Assembly: GCF_008806345.1 (NCBI RefSeq)
Contig: NZ_VZZJ01000002.1
Coordinates: 310,001 to 374,000, forward strand
Direction of reading: 5' to 3'
Length of the DNA stretch: 64,000 bases
From: Methylobacterium planeticum
GTDB lineage: Bacteria > Pseudomonadota > Alphaproteobacteria > Rhizobiales > Beijerinckiaceae
Of this stretch, positions 1-9,400 are shown one piece after another. The notes under the pieces were generated by a model. That model was not told the origin of the DNA. It saw nothing but the letters and a program-made list of their open reading frames with translations, and searched no databases. A program made the position numbers and the translations under genes. Positions within the stretch are counted from its first letter, which is position 1, and each line of letters begins with the position of its first letter.

Positions 1-244
1 GGGCATGGGACATCTCGCGCAAGGACACGCTTCGGGGACACGCTTCGGGGCACGCGCGGCGGGCGAGCCGGCCTCCGGCGGGCCCGGCGCGTCCGCGATC
101 GGGTTCGCCCGTCTTCTCGACGGGCCGGGCCCGCGACGCAAGGACCGTTCCGAAGCGCCGCCGTGCGGCCCGGCGCCGGGGCGCGGACGGAGACGACCAA
201 ACCGGATGCAACGGGGGCGGCCTTCGGGTAACGCTGGTGCCCGT

Positions 245-592
245 ATGGAAACCCTCATGATCCTTGCGGCCGTGGTGGCCTGCGCGATCGCCGGCGTCAT
301 GGTCCTGTCCATGACCAAGCGCAGCCGCCGCGCGCCCATGCGCATGCCGAACGAGCTCGACGACGACGACACCGAGATGCTGCTCGGCACGATCCGCCGG
401 CCCGAGAGCCCGATCGACCGCACGGTGCAGATCCTCGACCTCGAGCCGATCGCGCGGGAGCCGGCGAGAGGCCAGGCTCCGAGCCGAGGTTCGGGCCAAG
501 GTTCGGGCCAAAGTTCGGGCCAAGTTTCCGGACAGGTGTCCTACCCGATGCCGGCGGACGGGCCGGGCCGGGCCCCGAGCGAGACACGATGA
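245..592 (+). CDS. Small membrane-anchored protein, function unknown
   Basis: This 115-residue protein is not recognised. It begins with a hydrophobic stretch (residues 3-20) that should be a membrane anchor or uncleaved signal. A basic stop-transfer patch (KRSRR) and an acidic run (LDDDDTEM) follow. The tail is a Ser/Gly/Gln repeat (GSGQ-type, about residues 80-100) encoded by 12-bp direct repeats. I chose the ATG at 245 because it places the hydrophobic segment at the N-terminus. An in-frame ATG at 206 is possible, and neither has a clear ribosome binding site. The stop overlaps the next start as ATGA, so the two genes are probably translationally coupled. The long Ala/Gly/Pro reading upstream looks non-coding. 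Confidence 0.6.
   Translation: METLMILAAVVACAIAGVMVLSMTKRSRRAPMRMPNELDDDDTEMLLGTIRRPESPIDRTVQILDLEPIAREPARGQAPSRGSGQGSGQSSGQVSGQVSYPMPADGPGRAPSETR
484..540. repeat. 12-bp direct repeats coding for GSGQ units
   Basis: About four imperfect copies of a 12-mer of the form GGTTCGGGCCAA lie head to tail. They sit inside the 3' part of the first gene and keep its frame. They give the Ser/Gly/Gln tail. Confidence 0.75.
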
Positions 593-1587
593 ACCCGAAC
601 GATCGATCCGCCCGCGCCGCCGGCCTCCTCGCCGCGGCGCTCCTGGCGACCGGCCTCGCCCTCGCCGCCCTGGCGCCGGGGGGCGCCCGCGCGCAGGAGG
701 CCGCCCCCGCGGAGGAGCCGGCGGCGGAGACCCCGCCGAAGCCCAAGCCCGCGAAGCCCGCACCGAAGCCGAAGCCCGTACCGAAGCCCAAGCCCAAGCC
801 CGCGCCGAAGCCCGCGCCGAAACCCGAGTCCGCGCCGAAGCCCGCCCCCGAGACCGAGGTCGCGCCGAAGCCCGAGCCCAAGCCCGAGCCCAAGCCCGCG
901 GCTCCCGTGACCGCGGCGCCCGCGCGGGTGCCGGCCCCGGTTCCGCCGCCGGCCGGCCTCAACGCCGCGATGCCGAGCCCGGCCTGCGGCGCCCAGGCCG
1001 CCCGCTACGAGGGCGACAAGGGTTTCGTCCTCTGGGTCACGCGCAGGGGCCGGGCCGAGATCGAGAACCCCTTGCGGCCCCTCACCCCGGAGGTGACCGA
1101 GATCCTCGGGGTGACGATCGGCGGCAAGTCCGCCACCGCCTACGGGCCGGACCTGCGGGCCCTGCGCCGCGGGCCGGGACCCGGCGCCCTCGAGGCGCAG
1201 GTCGGGGCCCCGATCCACTGGCAGGCCGGCCTGCCGGCCCTGCCGGACCCGATCACCGTCGTGTCGGAATCCGGCGAGGTCCTGGCCCGCCTCGGCTTCC
1301 GCGAATGCACCGAGGCGCCCCCCGTCAAGGCGGAGCCCAAGGTCCCGGCGGCCAAGGCTCCGAATGCCAAGGCCCCCAACGACAAGGCTCCCGACGACAA
1401 GGCTGCCGGCGCCGCCGACGCGGCGGAGGGGGGCGATCCCGGCGCCGGGCGGGCTTCGAAGGCGGCGGGCAAGGCGGCGGGCAAGGCGGCGGGCAAGGCG
1501 GCGGCCAAGCCCGCGGGCAAGGCCGAGAAGGCCGCCCCGCGGACGCCGCCGGGCTTCAGCCTGCCGCAGGGGGCGATCGGCGAGTAG
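589..1587 (+). CDS. Exported Lys/Pro-rich protein with histone-H1-like tail, function unknown
   Basis: The protein has 332 residues and no recognised family. Residues 1-35 form a signal peptide with a likely AxA cleavage at ARA-QE, so it is exported. Residues 45-110 are a Lys-Pro-rich linker (KPxPKP repeats) like the periplasm-spanning part of TonB-type proteins. Residues 124-245 look globular and contain only two cysteines (C133, C240) that could form a disulfide. Residues 246-332 are Lys/Ala/Pro-rich with four GKAA units encoded by a 12-bp repeat near 1463-1515. The start overlaps the stop of the preceding membrane protein by four bases. The two genes probably act together at the envelope, which is inference. 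Confidence 0.65.
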   Translation: MNPNDRSARAAGLLAAALLATGLALAALAPGGARAQEAAPAEEPAAETPPKPKPAKPAPKPKPVPKPKPKPAPKPAPKPESAPKPAPETEVAPKPEPKPEPKPAAPVTAAPARVPAPVPPPAGLNAAMPSPACGAQAARYEGDKGFVLWVTRRGRAEIENPLRPLTPEVTEILGVTIGGKSATAYGPDLRALRRGPGPGALEAQVGAPIHWQAGLPALPDPITVVSESGEVLARLGFRECTEAPPVKAEPKVPAAKAPNAKAPNDKAPDDKAAGAADAAEGGDPGAGRASKAAGKAAGKAAGKAAAKPAGKAEKAAPRTPPGFSLPQGAIGE

Positions 1588-1626
1588 GCCGGCGAGGCGA
1601 CGGGGCGCAGCGAGGAGAGTTCGACC

Positions 1627-2067
1627 ATGTCCGGCACGATGACGGCCGCCGCGGTGATCGCCGCCCTGCGGCTCGCGCCGCACCCCGAGGGCGGCCATTA
1701 CCGCGAGACCTTCCGCGATCCGCGCGAGGTCGAGGGCCGCTCGGTCGGCAGCGCGATCTACTACCTCCTCGACGTCGGCGAGGTCTCGGCCTGGCACCGG
1801 GTCGACGCCACCGAGATCTGGCACTGGCACGCGGGCGCGCCCCTGGTCCTCAGCGTGAGCCCGAACGGGCACGATGCCGGCGCCCGCTACCTCGGCCCCG
1901 ACATCGCCCGCGGCCAGCATCCGCAGATCGTGGTGCCGGAGGGCCATTGGCAGACCGCCACCAGCCTCGGGGCCTGGACCCTCGTCGGCTGCACGGTCTC
2001 GCCGGCCTTCCGCTTCGAGGGGTTCGAGATGGCGCCCCCCGACTGGCGCCCGACGCCGCGGGGGTGA
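1627..2067 (+). CDS. Cupin_5 (DUF985) family protein
   Basis: This 146-residue protein matches the DUF985/Cupin_5 family across its length. Hallmarks are the early HPEGGHYRETFR motif, then YYLL, WHRV and IWHWHAG strands, and a late VVPEGHWQ segment. These build a single beta-barrel with several histidines. The family is structurally RmlC-like but its reaction is not established. A GAGGAGAG ribosome binding site precedes the ATG. It lies 39 bp after the exported Lys/Pro-rich protein and converges with the DMT transporter, leaving only 7 bp between stops. Confidence 0.85.
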   Translation: MSGTMTAAAVIAALRLAPHPEGGHYRETFRDPREVEGRSVGSAIYYLLDVGEVSAWHRVDATEIWHWHAGAPLVLSVSPNGHDAGARYLGPDIARGQHPQIVVPEGHWQTATSLGAWTLVGCTVSPAFRFEGFEMAPPDWRPTPRG

Positions 2068-2074
2068 GCGTCCG

Positions 2075-2992
2075 TCAGCGCCGCAGCGTCGGCGCGGGCC
2101 GCGCCGCCGGGACGGGGCGGCCCGCGCGGGCGGCCACGAGGGCGCCCGCCACGATGAGCCCGCAGGCGAGGCCGAGGGCCGGGGTGGCGGTGGCGTAGCC
2201 GGTCGCCACCAGGATCAGGGTCGAGAGCACCGGGGCGGCGTAGGACGCGATCCCGAGGAGGCGGATGTCGCCCCGCTTCACCCCGACATCCCAGAGGTAG
2301 AAGGCGCCCCCGACCGGGCCGAGGCCGAGGGCCGCCAGCGCCGCCCACGGCCCGGGCCCCTGCGGCCAGGCCGTCTCTTCGAAGGCGAGGTGGCAGAGGA
2401 GGCTCAGGGCCGCGGTGGCGAGGCAGAACCCCGCCACCGCGTCCGTCGGCACCGCCCCGACCCGGCGCGACAGCACCGAGTAGCCCGCCCAGACGAAGGC
2501 CGCCGCCAGGGAGGCCGCGTAGCCGGGCACGGCGCCGGCCTCGACATGCAGGTCGCCCCGCCCCGCCAGGAGCGCGGCGACGCCCGAGAGCCCGAGCAGC
2601 GCCCCCAGGATGTGGGCCGGCCGCAGGCCCGCCTCGCCGGGAAGCCCGGCCGAGAGCAGCACGATGAGGAGCGGCCAGAGGTAGTTGAGGAGCCCGGCCT
2701 CCGCCGGCGGCGCGAGGCGCAGCGCCGTGAAGTAGAGGGCGTGGTAGCCGAACAGGCCGCCGATCCCGAGGGCCCAGACGGGCCAGGGCTGGCGCAGGGC
2801 CCGGATCCCCCGGGGCCGGACCAGCCAGGTGGTGCAGCCGAGGAGCCCGCCGAGGCAGAAGGTCATGGCGGCGAGCTGGAACGGCGGCACCGCGCCCGAC
2901 GCCGCCGTGAACAGGGCGAGGAGCGACCAGAGCAGGATCGCGCCGGATCCGACGAGGGTGGCGGTGGAGCGGGTCGTGGTGGAGCGGGTCAT
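2075..2992 (-). CDS. DMT superfamily (EamA) exporter, YddG-like
   Basis: This 305-residue protein has about ten hydrophobic segments in two EamA-like halves, typical of drug/metabolite transporters. The N-terminal helix carrying a W-S-L-L-A pattern and the overall length resemble YddG-type aromatic amino acid exporters, but the substrate cannot be read from sequence. The first dozen residues are a Thr/Arg/Ser repeat (TRSTTTRST). No good ribosome binding site is visible. The start lies directly beside a strong GC hairpin (2995-3019), so the true start could be a little downstream. It follows phaB on the same strand with a 72-bp gap. Confidence 0.8.
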   Translation of the reverse strand: MTRSTTTRSTATLVGSGAILLWSLLALFTAASGAVPPFQLAAMTFCLGGLLGCTTWLVRPRGIRALRQPWPVWALGIGGLFGYHALYFTALRLAPPAEAGLLNYLWPLLIVLLSAGLPGEAGLRPAHILGALLGLSGVAALLAGRGDLHVEAGAVPGYAASLAAAFVWAGYSVLSRRVGAVPTDAVAGFCLATAALSLLCHLAFEETAWPQGPGPWAALAALGLGPVGGAFYLWDVGVKRGDIRLLGIASYAAPVLSTLILVATGYATATPALGLACGLIVAGALVAARAGRPVPAARPAPTLRR

Positions 2993-2994
2993 GG

Positions 2995-3019
2995 CCCGGC
3001 CGCTAGCATGCCGGCCGGG
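2995..3019. other. GC-rich hairpin between phaB and the DMT gene
   Basis: An 8-bp perfect stem (CCCGGCCG/CGGCCGGG) encloses a 9-nt loop. It sits between the phaB stop and the DMT start codon on the minus strand. There is no T-run, so it is not a classical terminator. It could attenuate transcription or cover the start of the DMT gene. Confidence 0.4.
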
Positions 3020-3064
3020 GAAGGGCGAGACGGCACCGGCCGCCCCGCCCTCCGGGTTCCGGCG

Positions 3065-3793
3065 TCAGGCGATGTACTGGCCGCCGTTGATCGTCAGGGT
3101 CGAGCCGGTGATGAAGCCCGAATCCTCGGCCGCGAGGTACTCGACCGCGCGGGCGATCTCCTCGGCCTCGCCGAGGCGGCCCGTGGGGATCGTCGCGATG
3201 ATCTTGTTGCGGATGTCCTCGGCCACCGCCATCACCATGTCGGTGGCGATGTAGCCGGGCGCGATCACGTTGACGGTGATGCCCTTGCTGGCGTTCTCCT
3301 GGGCCAGGGCCTTGGCGAAGCCGATGACGCCGGCCTTGGCGGCCGAATAGTTGGTCTGGCCGGCCTGGCCCTTCTGGCCGTTGATCGACGAGATCAGGAT
3401 GATGCGGCCGAAGTTGCGCGCGCGCATGCCCTCGATCAGGGGCCGGGTGCAGGTGAACATCGAGTCGAGGTTGGTGCGGATGACCGCCTGCCACTTCTCG
3501 AAGGTCATCTTGTGGAAGGCGCCGTCGCGGGTGATGCCGGCATTGTTGACCAGCACGTCGATGGGGCCGACCTCGGCCTCGACCGCCTTGATGCCGGCCT
3601 CGCAGGCGGAAAAATCGCCGACGTCGAACTTGAAGACCGGGATGCCGGTCTCGGCCTTGAAGGCGTTGGCCGCCTCGTCGTTGCCGCCGTAATTGGCCGC
3701 GACCTTGTAGCCCTTGGCCTTGAGGCCCCTCGAGATGGCGGCGCCGATGCCGCGCGTTCCGCCCGTGACGAGGGCGACGCGTTCCTGAGCCAT
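3065..3793 (-). CDS. phaB: Acetoacetyl-CoA reductase (PhaB/PhbB)
   Basis: This cytoplasmic short-chain dehydrogenase of 242 residues reduces acetoacetyl-CoA to (R)-3-hydroxybutyryl-CoA with NADPH, the second step of PHB synthesis. The glycine-rich cofactor motif TGGTRGIG is at residues 10-17, NNAG follows, and the catalytic Ser-Tyr-Lys set is visible as SSING and NYSAAKAG. The [11 protein letters not shown] stretch and the C-terminal NGGQYIA ending are typical of PhaB rather than FabG. A strong GGAGG ribosome binding site precedes the ATG. The upstream leader carries unusual purine-rich repeats. It lies 342 bp downstream of phaA on the same strand. Confidence 0.95.
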   Translation of the reverse strand: MAQERVALVTGGTRGIGAAISRGLKAKGYKVAANYGGNDEAANAFKAETGIPVFKFDVGDFSACEAGIKAVEAEVGPIDVLVNNAGITRDGAFHKMTFEKWQAVIRTNLDSMFTCTRPLIEGMRARNFGRIILISSINGQKGQAGQTNYSAAKAGVIGFAKALAQENASKGITVNVIAPGYIATDMVMAVAEDIRNKIIATIPTGRLGEAEEIARAVEYLAAEDSGFITGSTLTINGGQYIA

Positions 3794-3803
3794 GTTTTCC
3801 TCC

Positions 3804-3880
3804 GTAGGTTTCTTGGGTCGGCTTCTTGGTCGGTTTCTCGGTCGGCTTCTTGGGTCTGTTTCTGGGTCGGCTTCCTGGAA
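3804..3880 (-). repeat. Purine-rich 12-13 bp tandem repeats in the phaB leader
   Basis: Read on the minus strand, about six imperfect units of the form CCAAGAAGCCGA run directly into the phaB ribosome binding site. Spacing alternates between 12 and 13 bp, so they do not keep a reading frame and are unlikely to be coding. An imperfect inverted repeat (3877-3894) sits at their upstream edge. The rest of the 342-bp phaA-phaB gap shows no gene. Confidence 0.7.
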
Positions 3881-4100
3881 TTCTTCAGGATTCCTGTCGT
3901 GCGGCCGACGACCGGGCCCCAGCGAACCGGGTCTTGGGGAACCGGGTCTCGGGCAACCGGACGGCGCGCCCGGGGACCGGCAGGCGGATGCGCCATTCTG
4001 CCCGCCGCCGGGCTCGGCCGCACGCCAATTTAATTGCCGGCGGCCTCAAGCGGTTTTTCGGGAAAGCCGTTCCGGGTTTCAGCGGGCCCGTCCTGTCAGC

Positions 4101-4126
4101 CCGGGCGGCCCGCGGGGACCGCCCGG
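4101..4126 (-). terminator. Hairpin downstream of phaA
   Basis: A perfect 8-bp stem (CCGGGCGG/CCGCCCGG) with a 10-nt loop begins 10 nt past the phaA stop. No T-tract follows, so termination is only a guess. Confidence 0.35.
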
Positions 4127-4135
4127 ACGGGGCTC

Positions 4136-5320
4136 TCAGGGCCGCTCGATGCACATGGCGACGCCCATGCCGCCGCCGATGCAGAGGGTGGCGAGGCCGC
4201 GCTTGCCGTCGCGGCGCTTCAGCTCGTGCAGCAGGGTGACGAGGACGCGGGCGCCCGACGCCCCGATCGGGTGGCCGATGGCGATGGCGCCGCCGTTGAC
4301 GTTCACCTTCGCGTCGTCCCAGCCCATGTCCTTGTTGACCGCGAGCGCCTGGGCCGCGAAGGCCTCGTTCGCCTCGATCAGGTCGAGGTCGGAGGGCTTC
4401 CAGCCCGCCTTCTCCAGGGCCTTGCGGGAGGCCGGGATCGGGCCGGTGCCCATCACCTTCGGGTCGACGCCGGCGGTGGCCCAGCTCACGATCCGGGCCA
4501 GCGGCGTGATGCCCCGGCGCTCGGCCTCGGAGGCCGACATCAGCACGATCGCGGCCGCGCCGTCGTTGAGGCCCGAGGCGTTGGCGGCCGTCACGGTGCC
4601 GTCCTTCGAGAAGGCGGGCTTCAGCTTGCCCATCGCCTCGACGGTGGCGCCGTCGCGGATGTACTCGTCGTTCTCCACGATGGTGTCGCCCTTGCGGCCC
4701 GGGACCGTGACGGGGACGATCTCCTCCTTGAAGCGGCCCTCCCTGCGGGCGGCCTCGGCCTTGTTCTGCGAGCGGGTCGCGAAGGCGTCCTGCTCCTCGC
4801 GGGTCAGCTGGAAGGCCTGCGCCACGTTCTCGGCGGTGGTGCCCATGTGGTAGCCGTTGAAGGCGTCCCAGAGGCCGTCCTTGATCATGGTGTCGACGAG
4901 CTTGACGTCGCCCATCTTCTGGCCGCCGCGCAGGTACTGGGCGTGGGGCGAGAGCGACATCGATTCCTGGCCGCCCGCCACGATCACGGTGGCGTCGCCG
5001 TTGGCGATCTGCTGCATGCCGATCGCGACGGTGCGCAGGCCCGAGCCGCAGACCTGGTTGAGGCCCCAGGCCGTGGCCTTCTCGGGGATGCCGGCCGCGA
5101 TCGCGGCCTGGCGGGCGGGGTTCTGGCCGGCGCCGGCCGTGAGCACCTGCCCGAAGATCACCTCGTCCACGTCGTCCGGCGAGACGCCGGCCCGCTCGAG
5201 GGCGGCCTTGATGGCGACCTTGCCGAGTTCATGCGCCGGCATGCTGCCGAACGCGCCGCCGAAAGAGCCGACCGGGGTGCGCGCCGCACCGACGATGACG
5301 ATCTCTTCGCTGCCTGCCAT
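4136..5320 (-). CDS. phaA: Acetyl-CoA C-acetyltransferase (beta-ketothiolase)
   Basis: The enzyme condenses two acetyl-CoA to acetoacetyl-CoA, the first step of PHB synthesis. It has 394 residues, the usual thiolase length. The nucleophilic cysteine lies in QVCGSGLR (about C90), the catalytic histidine in [10 protein letters not shown], and the second cysteine in LCIGGGMG near the C-terminus. The ATG at 5320 follows a GAGAGGAGAA ribosome binding site, and the reading upstream of it lacks thiolase features. It is transcribed with phaB and divergently from phaR, the usual arrangement in methylobacteria. Confidence 0.96.
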   Translation of the reverse strand: MAGSEEIVIVGAARTPVGSFGGAFGSMPAHELGKVAIKAALERAGVSPDDVDEVIFGQVLTAGAGQNPARQAAIAAGIPEKATAWGLNQVCGSGLRTVAIGMQQIANGDATVIVAGGQESMSLSPHAQYLRGGQKMGDVKLVDTMIKDGLWDAFNGYHMGTTAENVAQAFQLTREEQDAFATRSQNKAEAARREGRFKEEIVPVTVPGRKGDTIVENDEYIRDGATVEAMGKLKPAFSKDGTVTAANASGLNDGAAAIVLMSASEAERRGITPLARIVSWATAGVDPKVMGTGPIPASRKALEKAGWKPSDLDLIEANEAFAAQALAVNKDMGWDDAKVNVNGGAIAIGHPIGASGARVLVTLLHELKRRDGKRGLATLCIGGGMGVAMCIERP

Positions 5321-5628
5321 CTGACGTTCTCCTCTCACGGCCGGCGCTGCTTGGACGGATCGCGCGTTCTGAGGCCGTTCAGGGGATGAAAGCCTTGGGC
5401 CTGATGAAGTCAAGCACGGTCTCGAACCGTGCGTGACGTACGGGGAGGATTGAATACACGATACATTCCGTGGTCGGCATTATTCTGCGTGGACGAGGCT
5501 CAGATTGCTGTTTTCGTCGGCGGGGGAAAGTCTTAAGGTTCCTCGCAGGCGCGATGGTCGCCTCCGGTTGCATCCGGGGCAGCCCGGGGGGCCGCGCCGC
5601 GACGTTCGGGTGGGGAGAGACCGCAGAG
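5321..5628. promoter_or_regulatory. phaA/phaR divergent intergenic region
   Basis: This 308-bp spacer separates the divergent phaA and phaR genes and is richer in A and T than its surroundings around 5440-5535. It must hold both promoters and, by analogy with other PhaR systems, probably a PhaR operator. I could not place convincing -35/-10 boxes or a clear operator palindrome. Confidence 0.5.
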
Positions 5629-6222
5629 ATGGCGGAAAACGGCAAGGCACATCAGACCGTCATCAAGAAATACGCCAACCGGCGCCTCTATCACACCGGC
5701 ACCTCGACCTATGTCACCTTGGAAGATCTCGCGACCATGGTGCAGAGCGGCGAGGATTTCGTCGTCTACGACGCGCGCTCGGGCGACGACATCACCCGCT
5801 CGGTCCTGACCCAGATCATCTTCGAGCAGGAGAACAAGGCCGGCGACGACAACCTGCTGCCGGTGGCCTTCCTGCGCCAGCTGATCCGCTTCTACGGCGA
5901 CAGCATGCGCACGATGGTGCCGAGCTTCCTCGAATTCTCGATGGCGAATTTCGCGCGGGACCAGGACGGGCTTCGCGAGAAGCTGTCGCAGAGCTTCGGC
6001 CCCTCGGCCTTCCAGCACGCCATGGAGGAGCAGGTCCGCGCCAACATGAGCTTCTTCGGCGATGCCATGAAGATGTTCACCAATTTCGGCCCGCCGAGCC
6101 AGATCCCGAGCCCCCCCAGCATCCCGGCCCCACCCCCTCCCGCCGCCGGCACCGACCTCGACGACCTCAAGCGCCAGATGGCCGAGATGCAGCAGCGCCT
6201 CGAGGCGCTGGCGAAGAAGTAG
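5629..6222 (+). CDS. phaR: Polyhydroxyalkanoate synthesis repressor PhaR
   Basis: PhaR represses phasin and PHA genes and is released by binding to polymer granules. The protein has 197 residues. The N-terminal DNA-binding domain (residues 10-70) shows the hallmark IKKYANRRLYHTGTSTYVTL, followed by the PHB/PHA accumulation region with NLLPVAFLRQLI and FYGDSM. The tail has a Pro-rich stretch (PSPPSIPAPPPP) and a C-terminal coiled-coil-like LKRQMAEMQQRLEALAKK. The ATG at 5629 is preceded by GGGGAGAG. It is divergent from phaA and converges with the acyl-ACP synthetase gene across one palindromic repeat unit. Confidence 0.95.
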   Translation: MAENGKAHQTVIKKYANRRLYHTGTSTYVTLEDLATMVQSGEDFVVYDARSGDDITRSVLTQIIFEQENKAGDDNLLPVAFLRQLIRFYGDSMRTMVPSFLEFSMANFARDQDGLREKLSQSFGPSAFQHAMEEQVRANMSFFGDAMKMFTNFGPPSQIPSPPSIPAPPPPAAGTDLDDLKRQMAEMQQRLEALAKK

Positions 6223-6248
6223 GGCGCGGCAATCCGCCCGCGCCACCA

Positions 6249-6440
6249 CGGACCCACGACTCACTCCGGACGGCGCTGCCCCCCACTCTCCCGTCCGGGA
6301 GAGGTCGAGTCCGCGACAGCGGACCGGGTGAGGGGTGCGACCTCTCCGGAAAGGTCGCCCCCCCTCACCCCGGCCCGCTTCCGCGGGCAAACCTCTCCCG
6401 CACGGGAGAGGGGGCGCATCCGGACGGCGCCGCCCTGGAG
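6249..6440. repeat. Single copy of the palindromic intergenic repeat
   Basis: This is one unit of the same family as the arrays near 11 and 13.4 kb. It starts with ACTCCGGACGG (6263) and contains two near-perfect palindromes, CTCTCCCGTCCGGGAGAG (6286-6303) and CCTCTCCCGCACGGGAGAGG (6392-6411). A GGTGAGGGGTGCG half lies in between. It carries an extra CCGCTTCCGCGGGCA insert also seen near 11.3 kb. It fills the gap between the 3' ends of phaR and the Aas-like gene. Confidence 0.85.
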
Positions 6441-6460
6441 AGGACGCCCGGCGGGCCGGC

Positions 6461-9400
6461 TCAGGCCGCTTCCGCCGCGGCGGCGCGCTCGCGGGCGAGG
6501 CGGGTGACGCTGACTTGGTCGATCTTGCCGGTGCCGAGCATCGGGATGCGGTCGAGGACGACCACCTCGGCCGGGATCGCGATCTCGGTGGCGCCGCGGC
6601 CCTTGGCGAAGCTCTGGTACTCGGCCCGGGTCGCGCCCTTCCGCTCGGTGAACAGGACGAGCCGCTCGCCCTTGCGGGCATCCGGCACCGCCGCCACCGC
6701 GCTCGGGGCGTCCGGCCAGAGCTCGGCCGCGAGGGCTTCGATGCCCGCGAGGGAGACCATCTCCCCCGCCACCTTGGCGAAGCGCTTGGCCCGGCCCTTG
6801 ATCGCGATGAAGCCGAGGGGATCGATCGCCACGATGTCGCCGGTGTCGTGCCAGCCGCCGGGCGGCGGCTCCAGCAATCCGGGCGCCTCGGCCCGCAGGT
6901 AGCCCAGCATGATGTTGGGGCCGCGGACCGAGAGGCGCCCGCCCGCCTCGATGCCCGGCACCGGCTCGAGCTTCGCATCCATGCCGGGCATCTGGCGCCC
7001 GACCGTGCCGAAGCGGTTGAACATCGGGGTGTTGAGGGCCACCACCGGCCCGCACTCGGTGACGCCGTAGCCCTCGAGGATGCGCAGGCCGAACTTTTCC
7101 GCGTAGGTGCGGCGGGTCGAATCCTTCACCGCCTCGGCGCCCGCCAGCACGTAGCGCAGCGAGCGCAGGTCGTAGGCATGCGCCGCCTTGGCGTAGCCGG
7201 TCAGGAAGGTGTCGGTGCCGAACAGGATGGTGCTGTTCGAGCCGTAGATCAGCTCGGGCACGATCCGGTAATGCAGCGGCGAGGGGTAGAGGTAGACCGG
7301 CACGCCCGAGACCAGGGGCAGCACGAGCCCCACCGTCAGCCCGAAGGCGTGGAACACCGGCAGCACGTTGAAGACCTTGTCGGTGCGGCCGAAATCGATG
7401 CGGGCGGCGGCCTGGGCGGTGTTGGCCAGCATGTTGCGGTTGGCCAGCACCACGCCCTTCGGGGTGCCCTCCGAGCCCGACGTGAACAGGATCGCCGCGG
7501 GGTCGTCGCCCCGGCGCGCCACCAGGGGCCGGCGGGGGGCGAGGAAGCCCCGGAGCTTGTCGGCGAGCCCGATGGTGGCGCGCACGTCCTCGAGGTAGAC
7601 GAGGTCGACCTGCCCGCGGATCGCCTCGATCAGGGGGCCGAGGCGGCCCTTCTCGATGAAGGCCCGGGAGGTCAGGATGGTGCGGATCTCCGCCGCCTTG
7701 CAGGCCGAGAGCACGCTGGCGGGCCCGGCCGAGAAGTTGATCATCGCCGGCACCCGCCCCGCCGAGGCCAGGGCGAAGAAGGTCACGGCGGCGCCGTTGG
7801 CGTTCGGCAGCATCAGGCCGACCGGCTTGCCCACGGGGGCGAGGGGGATCAGCTTGCGGCCCAGGATGGTAGCGCCCATCACCAGGCGCGAATAGGTCAG
7901 CGTGCCGGTGACCGGGTCCTCCACCGCGGTGCGGTGCCAGCCGTGGCGGTCCCCCGCCTCGATCAGCGCCTCGGTGAGGCCGCGGTCGATGTCGGTGGTG
8001 CGGAAGACGAGGTCCGACATGATGCCGTAGAGGGCCGCCCCCGCCGCCTGCCGGCGGGCCTTGCCCTTCAGCGCGGGGTCGACCGCGAGCCGGACCGGCT
8101 CCAGCACCGTCACGGTGACCTTCGGCCACCAGCGCCGGCGCACCTGGGCCCGCGACAGGCGCGAGAAGGCGGTCTGCTCCAGGCCCTCGATGCGCACCGG
8201 CACCACCATGGCGCCGGACTTGTCGGCGATGAGGCCGGCCCCGTCATAGACCTTCATCAGGCTGCCCGTGACCGTGAGCCGCCCCTCGGGGAAGATGATC
8301 AGGGTCTCGCCGTTCTTGACCGCGTTGATCAGGGTGCGGGTGGCGAGCGGCCGCGTCGGGTCCAGCGGCATCGCCTTCGTGACCCGCAGGAACGGCTTCA
8401 CCCACCAGGCTTTCGCGATGCCGTGGTCGATGGCGAAGACGGGCTCCTGGTCGAGGAGCGAGAGGGCGAGGGGCGCGTCGAGGAACGAGACGTGGTTGAG
8501 GGCCACGATCGCGTTCGGGCCCGCCTTCTCGACATTCTCGAGGCCCCGCACCTCGAGCCGGTAGAAGGCCCGGAACAGGATCGACAGGAAGTCGCGGAAC
8601 GGGCTCGTGGGCAGGGTCGCCAGGATGACGGCGCCGACCACGAGGTTGAGGATGGCCACCAGGGCGAGGAGCGCCGCCATCGAGAAGCCCGCGCCCTGCA
8701 GCACGGCGAGCGCCAGGGTGCCGGCCACCATGAAGGCCGCCGTCAGCACGTTGACGGCGCCGATGACGCGGGCGCGCTTGGCCTTCTCGGTCCAGGCCTG
8801 CACCGCCGCGAAGGAGGGCACGATGTAGAGGCCGCCCGCCACCGCGAGGCCGAAGAAGTCGAACCCGACCCGCAGGCCGGTGCCGCTCGCCAGGAACCCG
8901 GCGGCGCCGATCATCGGCCCCGAGACCGGCGGCAGCTGCCACACCGTCCAGGCGAGGTCGAGGCCGAACAGCCCCATCAGGATCGCGCCGACCGGCGTCG
9001 GCAGCAGCACGATGCGCCCGCTGGCGAGCCAGGAGGCGAGGCCGGAGCCCAGCGCGATGCCGACCGAGAAGGTCGCCAGCAGCATCGTCACCACGGTCTC
9101 GGAGCCGTTGAGCCCGGTCTTCACCAGGACGGGCAGCAGCGACAGCACCACCGCGCCGACGAGCCAGAACCAGCTGACGATGACGGAGCCGCGCCACAGG
9201 CGGGAATCCGCCCAGAGGTCGCGCAGGAGGTCGTAGGTCGAGCGCGCGACGTTCGGGTCGACGTAAAGGTCGGGGGCGCCCTCGCCGGTCCGGGGGATCA
9301 GCCGGGCCGAGAGCCAGCACAGCACCGCGAAGCCCATGATCAGGGCGCCGAAGGCCGCCGCATCCCCCCCGGCCGCCATGGCGAGGCCCGCCACGATGGT

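Noticed and set aside
541..1947. Long open frame on the minus strand opposite the KP-rich protein and the cupin
   Set aside because: It is Arg/Gly-rich, has no family features and mirrors the repeats of the true plus-strand genes. In DNA of this GC content such antisense frames are expected.
5379..5645. Small minus-strand frame between phaA and phaR
   Set aside because: It overlaps the phaR start and has no ribosome binding site or recognisable features.
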